From a bacterium (GTDB lineage: Bacteria; Chloroflexota; Dormibacteria; UBA8260; Bog-877), in assembly GCA_021802115.1 (NCBI GenBank), contig JAKABA010000001.1:1-64000 (forward strand): 64,000 nucleotides of DNA, written 5' to 3'. Below the pieces are notes generated by a model. That model did not search any database, was not told the origin of the DNA, and worked only from the letters and a program-made list of their open reading frames with translations. This document shows, piece after piece, positions 25,715-38,041 of this stretch. The position numbers were made by a program, and so were the translations under genes. Position 1 is the first letter of the stretch, and each line of letters starts with the position of its first letter.

Positions 25715-26809
25715 TTGCCCACCCCACAACATCACTTCCTGGTGGCGCTGCCGATCCTGCTGGTGGCGGTGGCGGTGACGGTCGCGATGGTCCCGGTGGT
25801 GCGGTGGGTCAGCTTCAAGGTGGGGGCGGTGGCCCAACCCGGAGGCCGCAACATCCACCTGCGCCCGACCGCCCGTCTCGGTGGCCTGGCACTGGCGGCG
25901 GGCTTCGTGGTGGCGGTCGCCATCTTCGGCCGGGGCGTTGCCGACTGGCTGCAGATCGTGCTGATCGCGGTGGCGGTGGCGGCGCTGCTGGCCGTCGATG
26001 ACATCCTCGACCTTCCCTACTGGACCAAGCTGGTGGTCCAGATCGTCTGCTCCCTGCTGGTGGCCTGGGGATTCGGGATCACCATCAGCTACGTCACGCT
26101 GCCCCATCTCGACCTGCACCTGGCCTGGGCGGCGATCCCGGTCACCGTGATCTGGCTGGTGGGGATGCAGAACTCGATCAACCTGCTGGACGGCGTCGAC
26201 GGCTTGGCCGCCGGGGTGGTGGCCATCGTGGGCGCCGTGCTCTACCTGGCGGCGGTCAACCGGCTCAACGTCGACCCCGGCCAGGGGGGGGTGATCCTCC
26301 TCTCCGCAGCGCTGGTGGGCTGCTGCCTCGGCTTCCTGGTCTTCAACTTCGCCCCCGCCCGGATCTTCATGGGCGACTCGGGCAGTCACGTGCTGGGCAT
26401 GCTGGTGGGGGTGATCACCATCGTGGGGGTCGCCAAGGTGACCGTGGCGCTGGCCCTGTTCGTGCCGGTGGTGGCACTGGCGCTGCCCATCGGCGACACC
26501 GGTTACGCCATCTGGAGACGCCGCCGCGAGGGGGTGGGGTTTGCCCACGCCGACGCCCGCCACCTGCACCACCGGCTGCTGGCCCTCGGCCTCAGCCAGC
26601 GGGAGACGGCGATCGCCTTCTATCTGGTCACGGCGATTCTGGGCTGCGTGGGCCTGGCCATCTTCGGCCATCACAAGATCCTGGCGGTCGCCCTGGGGCT
26701 GCTGGTGGTGGCCCTGATACTGCTGGGCTGGCGGATCTGGCATCGTGGTGGCTTCAGCTTCCAGAGGAGCCCGTCCGAGGCGAGCTCTCCGGACCAACCG
26801 CGGCCGTGA
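25715..26809 (+). CDS. wecA: Undecaprenyl-phosphate GlcNAc-1-phosphate transferase (WecA/TagO-like)
   Basis: This 364-residue integral membrane enzyme has about 11 helices. It belongs to the MraY/WecA superfamily, which links sugar-1-phosphate to undecaprenyl phosphate on the cytoplasmic face. Conserved loops are LGGLAL, AVDDILDLPYWTK (the Asp pair), MQNSINLLDGVDGLAAG, FMGDSGSHVLG and HADARHLHHRLL. The HADARHLHHRL loop is the GlcNAc-type WecA signature rather than MraY. It begins surface glycan (teichoic or arabinogalactan-like) synthesis. The start is a TTG. Its stop overlaps the murA start. Confidence 0.92.
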   Translation: MPTPQHHFLVALPILLVAVAVTVAMVPVVRWVSFKVGAVAQPGGRNIHLRPTARLGGLALAAGFVVAVAIFGRGVADWLQIVLIAVAVAALLAVDDILDLPYWTKLVVQIVCSLLVAWGFGITISYVTLPHLDLHLAWAAIPVTVIWLVGMQNSINLLDGVDGLAAGVVAIVGAVLYLAAVNRLNVDPGQGGVILLSAALVGCCLGFLVFNFAPARIFMGDSGSHVLGMLVGVITIVGVAKVTVALALFVPVVALALPIGDTGYAIWRRRREGVGFAHADARHLHHRLLALGLSQRETAIAFYLVTAILGCVGLAIFGHHKILAVALGLLVVALILLGWRIWHRGGFSFQRSPSEASSPDQPRP

Positions 26810-28101
26810 TGACGAGGGGACCCGAACCGATGGCGACCGACGAGGTACTGGAGATCTACGGGGGCAACCCCCTGCGGGGGACGGTGGGCGTCAGCGGCAG
26901 CAAGAACGCGGCCCTGCCGGAGATGGCTGCCGCCCTGCTGGCGGACGGACCACTGCGGCTGAGCAATGTTCCGGGCATCGAGGACGTGGGCACCATGTGC
27001 TCGATCCTGGCCAGCCTGGGGGTGCTCACGGAGCGTGCCGAGGGCACCGTGGAGATCGATCCCCGCGGTTTGCGCACGGGGACTCCGGACCCGCAGGCGG
27101 CCTCTCGGATGCGGGCCTCGCTGCTGCTGCTGGGGCCGCTGCTGGGCGCCTGTGGCGAGGCCATTCTGCCGCGACCCGGCGGCGACGACATTGGCTCTCG
27201 AAGAATCGAGCAGCACATCGCCGGCCTGCGCCTGATGGGAGCCACGGTGGAGGAGTCGCAGGGCGGCATCCGAGCCTTTGCGGGAGGCCTCCACGGCGCC
27301 CACATCCCCCTCGACATGCCGACTGTGACCGGCACCGAGAACCTGATGATGGCGGCCGCCAGGGCCAAGGGGATAACCGTGCTCTCCAACGCGGCCCGGG
27401 AGCCCCATGTGGTCGACCTCGCCCTCTGCCTGAACTCCATGGGGGCGCGGATCTCCGGGGCCGGCAGCGACCGGGTGGTGATCGAGGGGGTGCCCCACCT
27501 GCATCGCGCTCAGCATCGGGTGCGGCCCGACTACATCGAGGCGGGCACCTATGCGCTGGCGGCGGCCGCCACCGGCGGGGAGGTCCTGATCGAGGACGTC
27601 ATGAGCGACGACCTGGTCCAGCTCTTTCACAAGCTGAGGGCGGCCGGCTGCCAGGTGGAGGAGGGCGCCAGCTGGGCCCGGGTCTCCCGGCTCGGCCCCC
27701 TGACCGCGGTGGACATGACCACCTGGCCCCATCCCGGGTTCGCCACCGACCTGCAGTCGCAATATGTGGCGGTGATGACCCAGGCCAGTGGCGACTCCAC
27801 GGTGTGGGAGGCGCTCTACGAGAACCGCTTCCGCCCGGTCGAGCAGCTGCGCCGCCTGGGCGCCCGGATCGAGGTCGAGGGCCGCATCGCGGTAGTCCAC
27901 GGCGGTGCCCCGCTGCGGGGCGCCGACCTCGAGGTGTCCGACATCCGGTCGGGAGCGGCCCTGGTGATCGCGGGCCTCTGCGCCGAGGGCCGCACCACCT
28001 GCCGCAACGTCCGCCACCTGGACCGGGGCTACCAGAACCTGGTCGGCAAGCTGGCCGGCCTGGGGGCCAGGCTCAACCGCCGGCCTCCGGGTTCGGACTG
28101 A
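26806..28101 (+). CDS. murA: UDP-N-acetylglucosamine 1-carboxyvinyltransferase, Asp-type active site
   Basis: This enzyme of up to 431 residues transfers enolpyruvate from PEP to UDP-GlcNAc, the first committed peptidoglycan step. It has the EPSP-synthase fold with SGSKNAALPEM near the N-terminus and the TENLMMAAA and DLQSQYVAVM segments. The catalytic loop reads RPGGDDIGSRR, so the usual Cys (Cys115 in E. coli) is Asp127. In Mycobacterium and Chlamydia this substitution keeps activity and confers fosfomycin resistance. Possible starts are the GTG at 26806 overlapping the wecA stop, or the ATG at 26830 after AGGGG. Confidence 0.95.
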   Translation: MMTRGPEPMATDEVLEIYGGNPLRGTVGVSGSKNAALPEMAAALLADGPLRLSNVPGIEDVGTMCSILASLGVLTERAEGTVEIDPRGLRTGTPDPQAASRMRASLLLLGPLLGACGEAILPRPGGDDIGSRRIEQHIAGLRLMGATVEESQGGIRAFAGGLHGAHIPLDMPTVTGTENLMMAAARAKGITVLSNAAREPHVVDLALCLNSMGARISGAGSDRVVIEGVPHLHRAQHRVRPDYIEAGTYALAAAATGGEVLIEDVMSDDLVQLFHKLRAAGCQVEEGASWARVSRLGPLTAVDMTTWPHPGFATDLQSQYVAVMTQASGDSTVWEALYENRFRPVEQLRRLGARIEVEGRIAVVHGGAPLRGADLEVSDIRSGAALVIAGLCAEGRTTCRNVRHLDRGYQNLVGKLAGLGARLNRRPPGSD

Positions 28102-28109
28102 TCCGGGCC

Positions 28110-28925
28110 ATGGTGGCGCGCCGGTTCGGGCTGGAGCTCTCCTCGGACCGGGTGGAGGCCTGGGTCAGAGGGGACGGCCTGGTCCTGCAGGAGCCGGCCG
28201 TGGCAGCTCGACAACCATCGACCGGCAAGCTGGTCGGCTATGGTGCCCAGGCGCTGGCCCTGGCCAGGCCCGGAGGCGCCCAGCTGGTGGCTCCCTTCGG
28301 CATGTCCGAGCTCCACGATCAGGAGGCGGCCGAGCAGATGCTGCGCCACCTGATCAATCGGATGGTCGGCCGCCTGGTCTTCGTGCGTCACGAGCTGGTG
28401 CTGGCGGTCTCGGCGGAGCTCTCGACCGCGGGGCGGCGGGCCCTGCTGGAGGTGGCGCTGGCCTCTGGCGCACGCATGGCGCACCTGCTCGACCTGCCCC
28501 TGGCGATGGCCTTCGGCACCGGGCTCTCCGTCACCTCGTGGGAGCCCTCGCCGGTGCTGTTCCTGCTGCCGCAGGGGGCCCAGGGGGCGATCGTATGCCA
28601 CCACGGACTGCTCGCCCACAGCGGCCTGGTGGCGGAGAACGAGGGTCAGTTGGAGACAGAGACCGGCCTGGACCAGCTGGCGGCCATGGTCGAGGGCCTG
28701 CTCCAAGAGACGCCACGGCCAGGCCACGACCGGGTGCGGCAGGTGGGCTTCGCCCTGGCCGGACGAGGGGTGGACATCCAATTGGTTGGGAGCGGGCTGA
28801 CCCGCCGCACCGGCCTGCCGATGCGCCAGGTCGCGGATCCGGAGCACTGCGTGGTCAAGGGGGCGGAGGTGGCCCTGGAGCGGATCGAGGCGGCCGGAGC
28901 CCGTACTCTGCTCTACCTGAACTGA
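28110..28925 (+). CDS. MreB-like protein lacking canonical nucleotide-binding motifs
   Basis: This 271-residue protein follows MreB in outline: LELSSDRVEAWVRGDGLVLQEPAVAA, GYGAQALALARPGGAQLVAPF, EQMLRHLINRMVGR and a middle AHLLDLPLAMAFGTG that matches the MreB EEPMAAAIGAG strand. The phosphate-1 motif (DLGT) and the phosphate-2 motif (DIGGGT) are absent; the latter region reads LFLLPQGAQGA. It is also about 70 residues shorter than MreB. It may be an inactive actin-like scaffold of the wall-synthesis complex. It sits 8 nt after murA, and its 3' end overlaps the convergent glycosyltransferase by 13 bp. Confidence 0.75.
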   Translation: MVARRFGLELSSDRVEAWVRGDGLVLQEPAVAARQPSTGKLVGYGAQALALARPGGAQLVAPFGMSELHDQEAAEQMLRHLINRMVGRLVFVRHELVLAVSAELSTAGRRALLEVALASGARMAHLLDLPLAMAFGTGLSVTSWEPSPVLFLLPQGAQGAIVCHHGLLAHSGLVAENEGQLETETGLDQLAAMVEGLLQETPRPGHDRVRQVGFALAGRGVDIQLVGSGLTRRTGLPMRQVADPEHCVVKGAEVALERIEAAGARTLLYLN

Positions 28926-30067
28926 TCCCATCGGGCGCGGGCCAGCTCGTCGGCCAGCAGCAGGGAGTGGTCCTCGGCGGAGCGCTCCCAGCTGTACCGA
29001 CTGGCTCGGGCCAGCCCCAGCCGGCCAAGGTGCGACCGCAGCCCGGGTTCCATGGCCAGCCGGGTGAGCGCTTCCACCCACTCCCTGTGCGACCCCAGGT
29101 CGACCAGCAGGGCGGCCCCGGCGGCGACCTCGGCGACGCCCCCCACATGGCCGGCCAGCAGCGGTGCTCCGCAGGCCATCGCCTCCAGGGCGGGCAGTCC
29201 GAACCCCTCATACAGGGATGGGACGCACGCCGCCAGGGCGCCCGAGTAGAGCGCCGCCAGCGCCTCCCCGTCGAGGTGGGGGAGCAGTCGCAGCCGGTCC
29301 GAGCAGCCCGCCACCTGGGCCACCTGCGCGAGCTCGGAGGCGCTTCGCCCGCTGGCGTTGGCGACCACCAGCCAGGGGCGCTCCCGGCCCGCGGGAAAGG
29401 CGCTCGCGAAAGCGCGGATCAGGAAGGGTATGTTCTTGCGCCGGTGGTGGGCGCCCACCACCAGAAAGTACGGGCCAGGAATCCCCAGCCTGGCGGTGAC
29501 CGCCGCCACCCGGTCCGGGCTCCTCGGCCCCAGCTCGGCCGCCACGCCATGGGGGATGACCGTGATGGTGGCGGGGTCGGCGGAGTACAGCTGGACCAGG
29601 TCCGCCCGGGTCGTCTCAGAGGGCACGATCAGGCGGGCGGCCCTGGCCAGGGCGTCCTTGACGAAGCTCTCGACCGCCTGGCCGCTGGCGCCAGGGTAGG
29701 CCTGGGCGGCCAGCCGGTGCTCCACTCCATGCACGGTCACGACCGACCTGGGCAGCCGGCCCGGGGGTAGCCGGTAGGCGGGCACGAAGAGCAGCTCGGG
29801 AGGGCGGCGGCGCACCTCGAGCGCCAGCCGCAGCCGGGTCCAGCCCCTGGGCAGCGGGATCAGGCACCACTCGCTGCCGGCCGAGAGGGGCGGCGCGGCC
29901 AGCGGTGCCCGCCGGGCGTTGCGGTAGAGCCGCAGCTCAGCCGGAGGGCTGGCGATCAGGCCGCGGCAGACCTGGGTGGCGTAGACGCCGATCCCTGTGG
30001 GGGCGGCCTCAAAGGCCCGGCTGGCATCGATCCCGATCGCCACCGGGGCAGTGTACGGGGCCGCCAT
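28913..30067 (-). CDS. Family 4/GT-B glycosyltransferase
   Basis: This 384-residue GT-B enzyme has an N-terminal acceptor domain (GIDASRAFEAAPTGIGVYATQ), then RLIVPSETTRADLVQLY and YFLVVGAHHRRKNIPFLIRAF. The C-terminal nucleotide-sugar site has SLYEGFGLPALEAMACGAPLLAG, where the EGFGLPxLEAM Glu-containing motif is the GT4 hallmark. Its substrate is unknown; a mannosyl or similar transfer onto surface glycan is plausible. The ATG at 30067 lies 82 bp from the divergent ATP synthase operon start. Confidence 0.87.
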   Translation of the reverse strand: MAAPYTAPVAIGIDASRAFEAAPTGIGVYATQVCRGLIASPPAELRLYRNARRAPLAAPPLSAGSEWCLIPLPRGWTRLRLALEVRRRPPELLFVPAYRLPPGRLPRSVVTVHGVEHRLAAQAYPGASGQAVESFVKDALARAARLIVPSETTRADLVQLYSADPATITVIPHGVAAELGPRSPDRVAAVTARLGIPGPYFLVVGAHHRRKNIPFLIRAFASAFPAGRERPWLVVANASGRSASELAQVAQVAGCSDRLRLLPHLDGEALAALYSGALAACVPSLYEGFGLPALEAMACGAPLLAGHVGGVAEVAAGAALLVDLGSHREWVEALTRLAMEPGLRSHLGRLGLARASRYSWERSAEDHSLLLADELARARWDQFR

Positions 30068-30130
30068 CGGGCCTTCCGCCTGGCCGCGAACTGGAGCCAC
30101 GAGGGAACCCCCGGCGACCGCCCTGCGCCG

Positions 30131-30139
30131 TGATAAGAT
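30131..30139 (+). promoter_or_regulatory. Extended -10 promoter of the ATP synthase operon
   Basis: TGA-TAAGAT is an extended -10 element (TGn plus TAnnnT) ending 9 nt before the TTG start at 30149. That spacing implies a transcript starting at or next to the start codon. I see no -35 box. Confidence 0.5.
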
Positions 30140-30148
30140 CGCCGCGAT

Positions 30149-30385
30149 TTGTCCTTGGGGGGCGATCCGAAGCGGCCCGGGGGAGTAGCGGGTCCCGGAG
30201 GAGCCCTCGCCTTGGTAGGAGTCTTCTCGATCACGGTCGTAACTGGGGTCGTGGCCGGGGTGCTGTTGGACCAGGTCTTTCACACCCTGCCCTGGCTGAC
30301 GCTGACGGGGCTGGCGCTGGGCCTTGTGGGGGGGTCGCTGACCCTCTATCGCGGCCTGCTCATATACCGGGATCCCCGGCAGTGA
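30149..30385 (+). CDS. atpZ: AtpZ-like small membrane protein
   Basis: This 78-residue protein has two hydrophobic helices (GALALVGVFSITVVTGVVAGVLLD and TLTGLALGLVGGSLTLYRGLL) separated by a short loop. This matches the AtpZ family encoded just before atpI in many ATP synthase operons; AtpZ with AtpI has been linked to Mg2+/Ca2+ transport and assembly. It uses a TTG start and lacks a Shine-Dalgarno, consistent with a leaderless transcript. Its stop overlaps the next start (TGATG). Confidence 0.75.
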   Translation: MSLGGDPKRPGGVAGPGGALALVGVFSITVVTGVVAGVLLDQVFHTLPWLTLTGLALGLVGGSLTLYRGLLIYRDPRQ

Positions 30386-30750
30386 TGGCTCAGGACGCCG
30401 AGCAGATGGCGGGGGCGGTGCGGACCGCCTGGATGGCAGCCCTGGCCGGGGTGGTCGTGGTGGTGATCGCCGGGCTTCTGGTCGGCGGCGCCGAGGGTGC
30501 CGGGCTGGCTTTGGGCGGCGGCCTCCTCGGGATCGCCAACCTGCAGCTGGCGGTCTTCGCGATGCGGCGCTCGCCGGTCGCCTTCCTCGGCTCCAGCCTG
30601 CCTCGGCTGGCGGTCATAACCATGGTCATGGCGGCGCTGGTGGTGGTGCTGGGCCCGATCGGAGTCTGGGCCCTGCTGGGGCTGCTGGTCACCCACCTCG
30701 CCCAGGTGGGGGCCATCCTGCGGCTGGGCATGAGGCTGAGCTCCAAGTGA
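30385..30750 (+). CDS. atpI: ATP synthase protein I
   Basis: This 121-residue membrane protein has about four hydrophobic segments (WMAALAGVVVVVIAGLLVGG, GLALGGGLLGIANLQLAVFAM, and two more) and a short basic C-terminus. AtpI helps assemble or stabilise the c-ring. Sequence conservation in this family is weak, so the call rests on topology and position between atpZ and atpB. Its stop overlaps the GTG start of atpB. Confidence 0.78.
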   Translation: MAQDAEQMAGAVRTAWMAALAGVVVVVIAGLLVGGAEGAGLALGGGLLGIANLQLAVFAMRRSPVAFLGSSLPRLAVITMVMAALVVVLGPIGVWALLGLLVTHLAQVGAILRLGMRLSSK

Positions 30751-31505
30751 GGCCGATCGTCGCCACCCAGATCGCAGTCGGTGCCCACTGGGTGGGGCAC
30801 ATCTTCGGCCAGACCATCTACCTGGACACCCTGATCAGCAGCGGCGTCGCCTTCGGGATCGTCCTGGGCCTGGGGCTGTACCTAAGGAGCCAGATCACCA
30901 GTGGAGTCCCGGGCCGCTTCCAGACCATGATCGAGGTGGTCTGGACCACGGTGGACGACTACATCACCCGCATGATTGGGCCCTTCGCGCGCTGGGTGGT
31001 GCCCCTGGTGACCGTGCTGTTCTTCTACATCCTGGTCAGCAACTGGCTGGAGCTGATCCCCACGGGGGGACGGCTCACGTCGCCCACGTCCGACGTCAAC
31101 GACACCGCCGCCCTGGCCATCATCGTGATCGTCCTGGTGCATGTGACCTCGATCCGGCGCAAGGGGTTCAAGGGGTATTTGAAGATCAACTACCTGCACC
31201 CCGACGGGCTGCCCTGGTGGGCCTATATCGGGCTGGGCCCGATCAACGTGATCGCCCAGATCTCCTACCCGATCTCGCTCACACTGCGACTCTTCGGTAA
31301 CATGTTCGCGGCCGCCCTGATGCTGGAGATCATCGCGATCTTGCCGATCTACATCGGCTTCGCCTTCAACGGCGTTTGGAAGCTGTTCGAGGGCGTCTTC
31401 GTGGACGTGATACAGGCTTTCATCTTCGCGCTGCTGACGGTCATCTACCTAAGCATGGCGACCATGAGCGAGGACCACCAGGCGGCCGAGACCGCCAGCA
31501 ACTAG
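30747..31505 (+). CDS. atpB: F0 subunit a
   Basis: This 252-residue polytopic subunit forms the proton half-channels. The essential Arg lies in [14 protein letters not shown], where it faces the c-ring carboxylate, and further conserved helices carry [19 protein letters not shown]. The length is normal. The GTG start overlaps atpI. Confidence 0.95.
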   Translation: MRPIVATQIAVGAHWVGHIFGQTIYLDTLISSGVAFGIVLGLGLYLRSQITSGVPGRFQTMIEVVWTTVDDYITRMIGPFARWVVPLVTVLFFYILVSNWLELIPTGGRLTSPTSDVNDTAALAIIVIVLVHVTSIRRKGFKGYLKINYLHPDGLPWWAYIGLGPINVIAQISYPISLTLRLFGNMFAAALMLEIIAILPIYIGFAFNGVWKLFEGVFVDVIQAFIFALLTVIYLSMATMSEDHQAAETASN

Positions 31506-31543
31506 GGGCCCCACGGCCCCGCCAAGACCTGGGAGGAGACCAA

Positions 31544-31789
31544 TTGGCATTGACCACCGCGCACGCAGAGATCTACGCCGGGGCCATGATCGGCACCGGC
31601 GTCGGTGCCGTCGGCGCCGCCATCGGTGATGGTCTGGCCGGCGCTCAGCTGATCGCCGGCATCGCCCGCCAGCCCGAGGCGCAGGGGCGGCTGCTGACCT
31701 GGACCTTCCTCACCGTCGGTCTGGCCGAGGCCGTGTACTTCATCAACCTGGCCCTGATGTTCGTCTTCATCGCCCTCGCCGGGAAGTAG
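31544..31789 (+). CDS. atpE: F0 subunit c
   Basis: This 81-residue hairpin has helix 1 rich in Gly ([17 protein letters not shown]), the polar loop ARQPEAQ and helix 2 with the proton-carrying Glu62 ([10 protein letters not shown]). The residues near Glu62 do not show the sodium-binding pattern, so proton coupling is likely. I chose the TTG at 31544 because AGGAG lies 5 nt upstream; the longer frame from 31376 runs through atpB. Confidence 0.94.
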   Translation: MALTTAHAEIYAGAMIGTGVGAVGAAIGDGLAGAQLIAGIARQPEAQGRLLTWTFLTVGLAEAVYFINLALMFVFIALAGK

Positions 31790-31800
31790 GGAAGCCCCAG

Positions 31801-32310
31801 ATGGTCCTGGCCGCCGCCTCCAACCCGCTGGCCCTCAACGCGACCTTCATCGTCGAGATCGTCGTCTTCCTGGCCCTGCTGTGGTTGCTCCGCCGCTATG
31901 TCTTCCCCCCCCTGGACAAGGCGCTGCGCGCCCGCCAGGCCCAGATTGCCCAGGCTCTCGGCGAGGCCGAGCAGGCGAGGCAGGAGGCCGAACAGGCTCG
32001 CCAGCTGGACCGCCAGGAGATGGCCGACGCCCGTCTCAAGGCTCAGGAGATCCTGGACCGCGCCCAGCAGCTGGGGGAGCAGCTGCGCGAGGAGCTGCGC
32101 CAGAAGGGCGAGCAGGAGCAGCAGGCGATGCTGGAGCGGGCCCGGGCTGAGCTGGCCCGGGAGCGGGAGCAGGCCGTGCTCGAGCTGCGCCGCCAGGTCG
32201 CCGACCTGGTGATGCTGGCCACCACCAAGGTGCTCCAGGAGGAGCTCGACCCAACCCGCCAGCGCCGGCTCATCGAACAGGCGCTGAAGGAGGTGGACCT
32301 GAGTGCCTGA
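31801..32310 (+). CDS. atpF: F0 subunit b
   Basis: This 169-residue protein has one N-terminal membrane helix (ATFIVEIVVFLALLWLL), then a long charged coiled coil (AEQARQEAEQARQLDRQEMADARLKAQ) that forms the peripheral stalk holding F1. There is a single b gene, with no b'. The stop overlaps the atpH start. Confidence 0.94.
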   Translation: MVLAAASNPLALNATFIVEIVVFLALLWLLRRYVFPPLDKALRARQAQIAQALGEAEQARQEAEQARQLDRQEMADARLKAQEILDRAQQLGEQLREELRQKGEQEQQAMLERARAELAREREQAVLELRRQVADLVMLATTKVLQEELDPTRQRRLIEQALKEVDLSA

Positions 32311-32878
32311 GGGACCCCGGGAGCCCCGCGTTCCCAGCCAGGCCCGCCACTACGCCCAGGCCCTTTTCGAGCTGGCCCGGGACCAGGGGGACTTCGAGTC
32401 CTGGCGGGAGCGCCTGCAGCGCCTGAGCCAGCTGCTGGATGGCAGTGACCTGGGTCCGGCGCTGCTCAGCCCCCAGTTCTCGGCCGCCCAGCGGGAGGAG
32501 CTGGCGCTGGCGGTCCTTAGCCGCGACCCCGGGATTGACCAGCTGGCATCCAACCTGCTCCGGCTCCTCATCCGGAGCCGGCGGACGGCGATGCTGGGGG
32601 CGATCAGGGCGGGGTATTCGGCCCTGGTCGATGAGGCTGAGGGCCGCGTCCAGGCCCGCCTCGCGACCGCCGTCGCGGTCGGCCCGGAGGATCTGGCCAG
32701 GTTCGCAAAGGAGCTCTCGGTGAGGCTGGGTCAGGAGGTGGAGTTTCAATCCGAGGTGGACCCCTCCCTTCTGGGGGGGGCGGTGGTGCGAGTGGGGGAT
32801 CGGGTCTTCGACGCCAGTCTGAAGAGCCGGTTGCTCCAGCTGCGCCACCAGATGCTGACAGAAGCGCAAACCGCGTGA
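32303..32878 (+). CDS. atpH: F1 subunit delta
   Basis: This 191-residue subunit links the b stalk to the top of alpha3beta3. The N-terminal helical domain ([16 protein letters not shown]) and the C-terminal conserved segment ([19 protein letters not shown] ... [20 protein letters not shown]) are typical. It starts with GTG inside the end of atpF. The domain order is normal and it is not fused to b. Confidence 0.93.
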   Translation: MPEGPREPRVPSQARHYAQALFELARDQGDFESWRERLQRLSQLLDGSDLGPALLSPQFSAAQREELALAVLSRDPGIDQLASNLLRLLIRSRRTAMLGAIRAGYSALVDEAEGRVQARLATAVAVGPEDLARFAKELSVRLGQEVEFQSEVDPSLLGGAVVRVGDRVFDASLKSRLLQLRHQMLTEAQTA

Positions 32879-32885
32879 GGGGAAA

Positions 32886-36759
<3,874 letters not shown>

Positions 36760-36760
36760 G

Positions 36761-37183
36761 ATGGGGGTGCCGACCCGGCTGCTGGCCAGCCAGAAGCCTC
36801 TGTTCGAGGGCGACTGCGAGTTCATCGTCCTCCGGGGGGCGGACGGGGACCTCGGGGTGTTGCCGGGGCACGCGCCCCTGCTCACCTGGCTCAAGCCGGG
36901 CGAGGTGATGGTGCGGCATGGTGAACGCGAGGAGTACTTCTTCCTGGCCGACGGCTTTCTGGAGGTGCTCCCGGACCGGGTCTCGGTCCTGGCCGTGAAC
37001 GGGGAGAGCTCGACCTCCCTGAACCCCCAGGAGGCGGAGGGAATGGTCAAGGCGGTGGAGGCCGCGGTCGCCCGCGCGGTCAGCTCCGGGGAGCAGGAGA
37101 TGCTGCGGCTGCAGTCGGAGCTGGAGGTCGCCATGGCCCGCTTGGAAGCGGCCGAGCGCCAGCGCCATCGGAGTCGGGATTGA
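36761..37183 (+). CDS. atpC: F1 subunit epsilon
   Basis: This 140-residue protein has the beta-sandwich domain (CEFIVLRGADGDLGVLPGHAPLLTWLKPGEV) and the C-terminal helical hairpin (EAEGMVKAVEAAVARAVSSG) that can inhibit ATP hydrolysis. It starts one base after the atpD stop and is the last gene of the operon. Confidence 0.94.
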   Translation: MGVPTRLLASQKPLFEGDCEFIVLRGADGDLGVLPGHAPLLTWLKPGEVMVRHGEREEYFFLADGFLEVLPDRVSVLAVNGESSTSLNPQEAEGMVKAVEAAVARAVSSGEQEMLRLQSELEVAMARLEAAERQRHRSRD

Positions 37184-37245
37184 CACGGCGCAGCGCCGCT
37201 CTGTAACGGCTCCGCAGCGGGGGCGGATCGGCTGCCAGCCCACCA

Positions 37246-37251
37246 TATACT
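37246..37251 (+). promoter_or_regulatory. -10 box immediately before a glycosyltransferase start
   Basis: TATACT is followed by only 7 nt before the GTG at 37259, and there is no Shine-Dalgarno. This is the geometry of a leaderless transcript. A TGTAACGG element lies upstream at 37202. Confidence 0.5.
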
Positions 37252-37258
37252 CGCCCAC

Positions 37259-38041
37259 GTGGCTAGAGCCGGCACTGACTCCACCGTGATCGCTACCCCC
37301 ACCGGGCCCCGGCTCGAGCTGCTCGGGTTGCCGGTCGACCGCTGCACCAGAGGGCAGGCCCTGGAGCGCTGCTCCAGGGCCCTCGACGCCTCCTCGGCAG
37401 ACCCGCCCCTGCAGGTGGTGACCCTCAACCCGGAGATGGTGATGCAGGCCCGCAGGGTCCCCGAGCTGGCCCGGGCGGTGGGCGCCGCCGGTCTGGTGCT
37501 GGCGGATGGCGCCGGCGTCGTCTGGGCCGCCCGCAAGCTTGGCTCTCCGGTGCCGGAGCGGATCCCCGGGGTCGACTTCCTTGGGGACCTCTGCTCGCTG
37601 TCGGCCGCCAAGGGGCGAGGGGTCTTCCTGCTGGGAGCCGCGCCCGGGGTGGCCGAGGCTGCCGGCCGGCGCCTGCTGGGCGATCATCCGGAGCTCCGAG
37701 TTGCCGGCTGGGCCAGCGGGTCTCCGGCGGAGGCGGAGGCGGGGTCCCTGGTGGACCAGGTCAAGGCGTCTGGCGCCGGCCTTTTGGCGGTCGCCTTCGG
37801 AGCGCCGGCCCAGGAGATCTGGCTCGGACGCCACCTGCGCCCTACCGGCTGCCGGGTGGGGATCGGGGTGGGGGGATCGTTCGACTACCTGGCCGGGCGG
37901 GTCCCGAGGGCCCCCTCGTTCTTGCGCCGAGCCGGCCTGGAGTGGAGCTTCCGTTTGCTGCGGCAGCCCTGGCGGCTGCCCCGGATGCTGCGTGGCTCGA
38001 CCTTCTTTCTGGCCGTGCTTCGGGAGGGCCGTTCCCGATGA
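37259..38041 (+). CDS. WecG/TagA/CpsF-family glycosyltransferase
   Basis: This 260-residue GT26 protein has VTLNPEMVMQARR, then LVLADGAGVVWAARKLG and RIPGVDFLGDLC with the conserved Asp. The C-terminal GAPAQEIWLGRHLRP and GVGGSFDYLAGRVPRAP segments also fit. Family members add a ManNAc-type residue to lipid-linked GlcNAc, the step after WecA/TagO, so it fits with the wecA at 25715. The start is a GTG. Its stop overlaps the next gene (ATGA). Confidence 0.9.
   Translation: MARAGTDSTVIATPTGPRLELLGLPVDRCTRGQALERCSRALDASSADPPLQVVTLNPEMVMQARRVPELARAVGAAGLVLADGAGVVWAARKLGSPVPERIPGVDFLGDLCSLSAAKGRGVFLLGAAPGVAEAAGRRLLGDHPELRVAGWASGSPAEAEAGSLVDQVKASGAGLLAVAFGAPAQEIWLGRHLRPTGCRVGIGVGGSFDYLAGRVPRAPSFLRRAGLEWSFRLLRQPWRLPRMLRGSTFFLAVLREGRSR

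Noticed and set aside
25511..26797. A 428-codon minus-strand frame opposite wecA
   Set aside because: Its composition (Gln, His, Asp, Gly repeats) is typical of antisense to a GC-rich membrane protein gene, and wecA is unambiguous.
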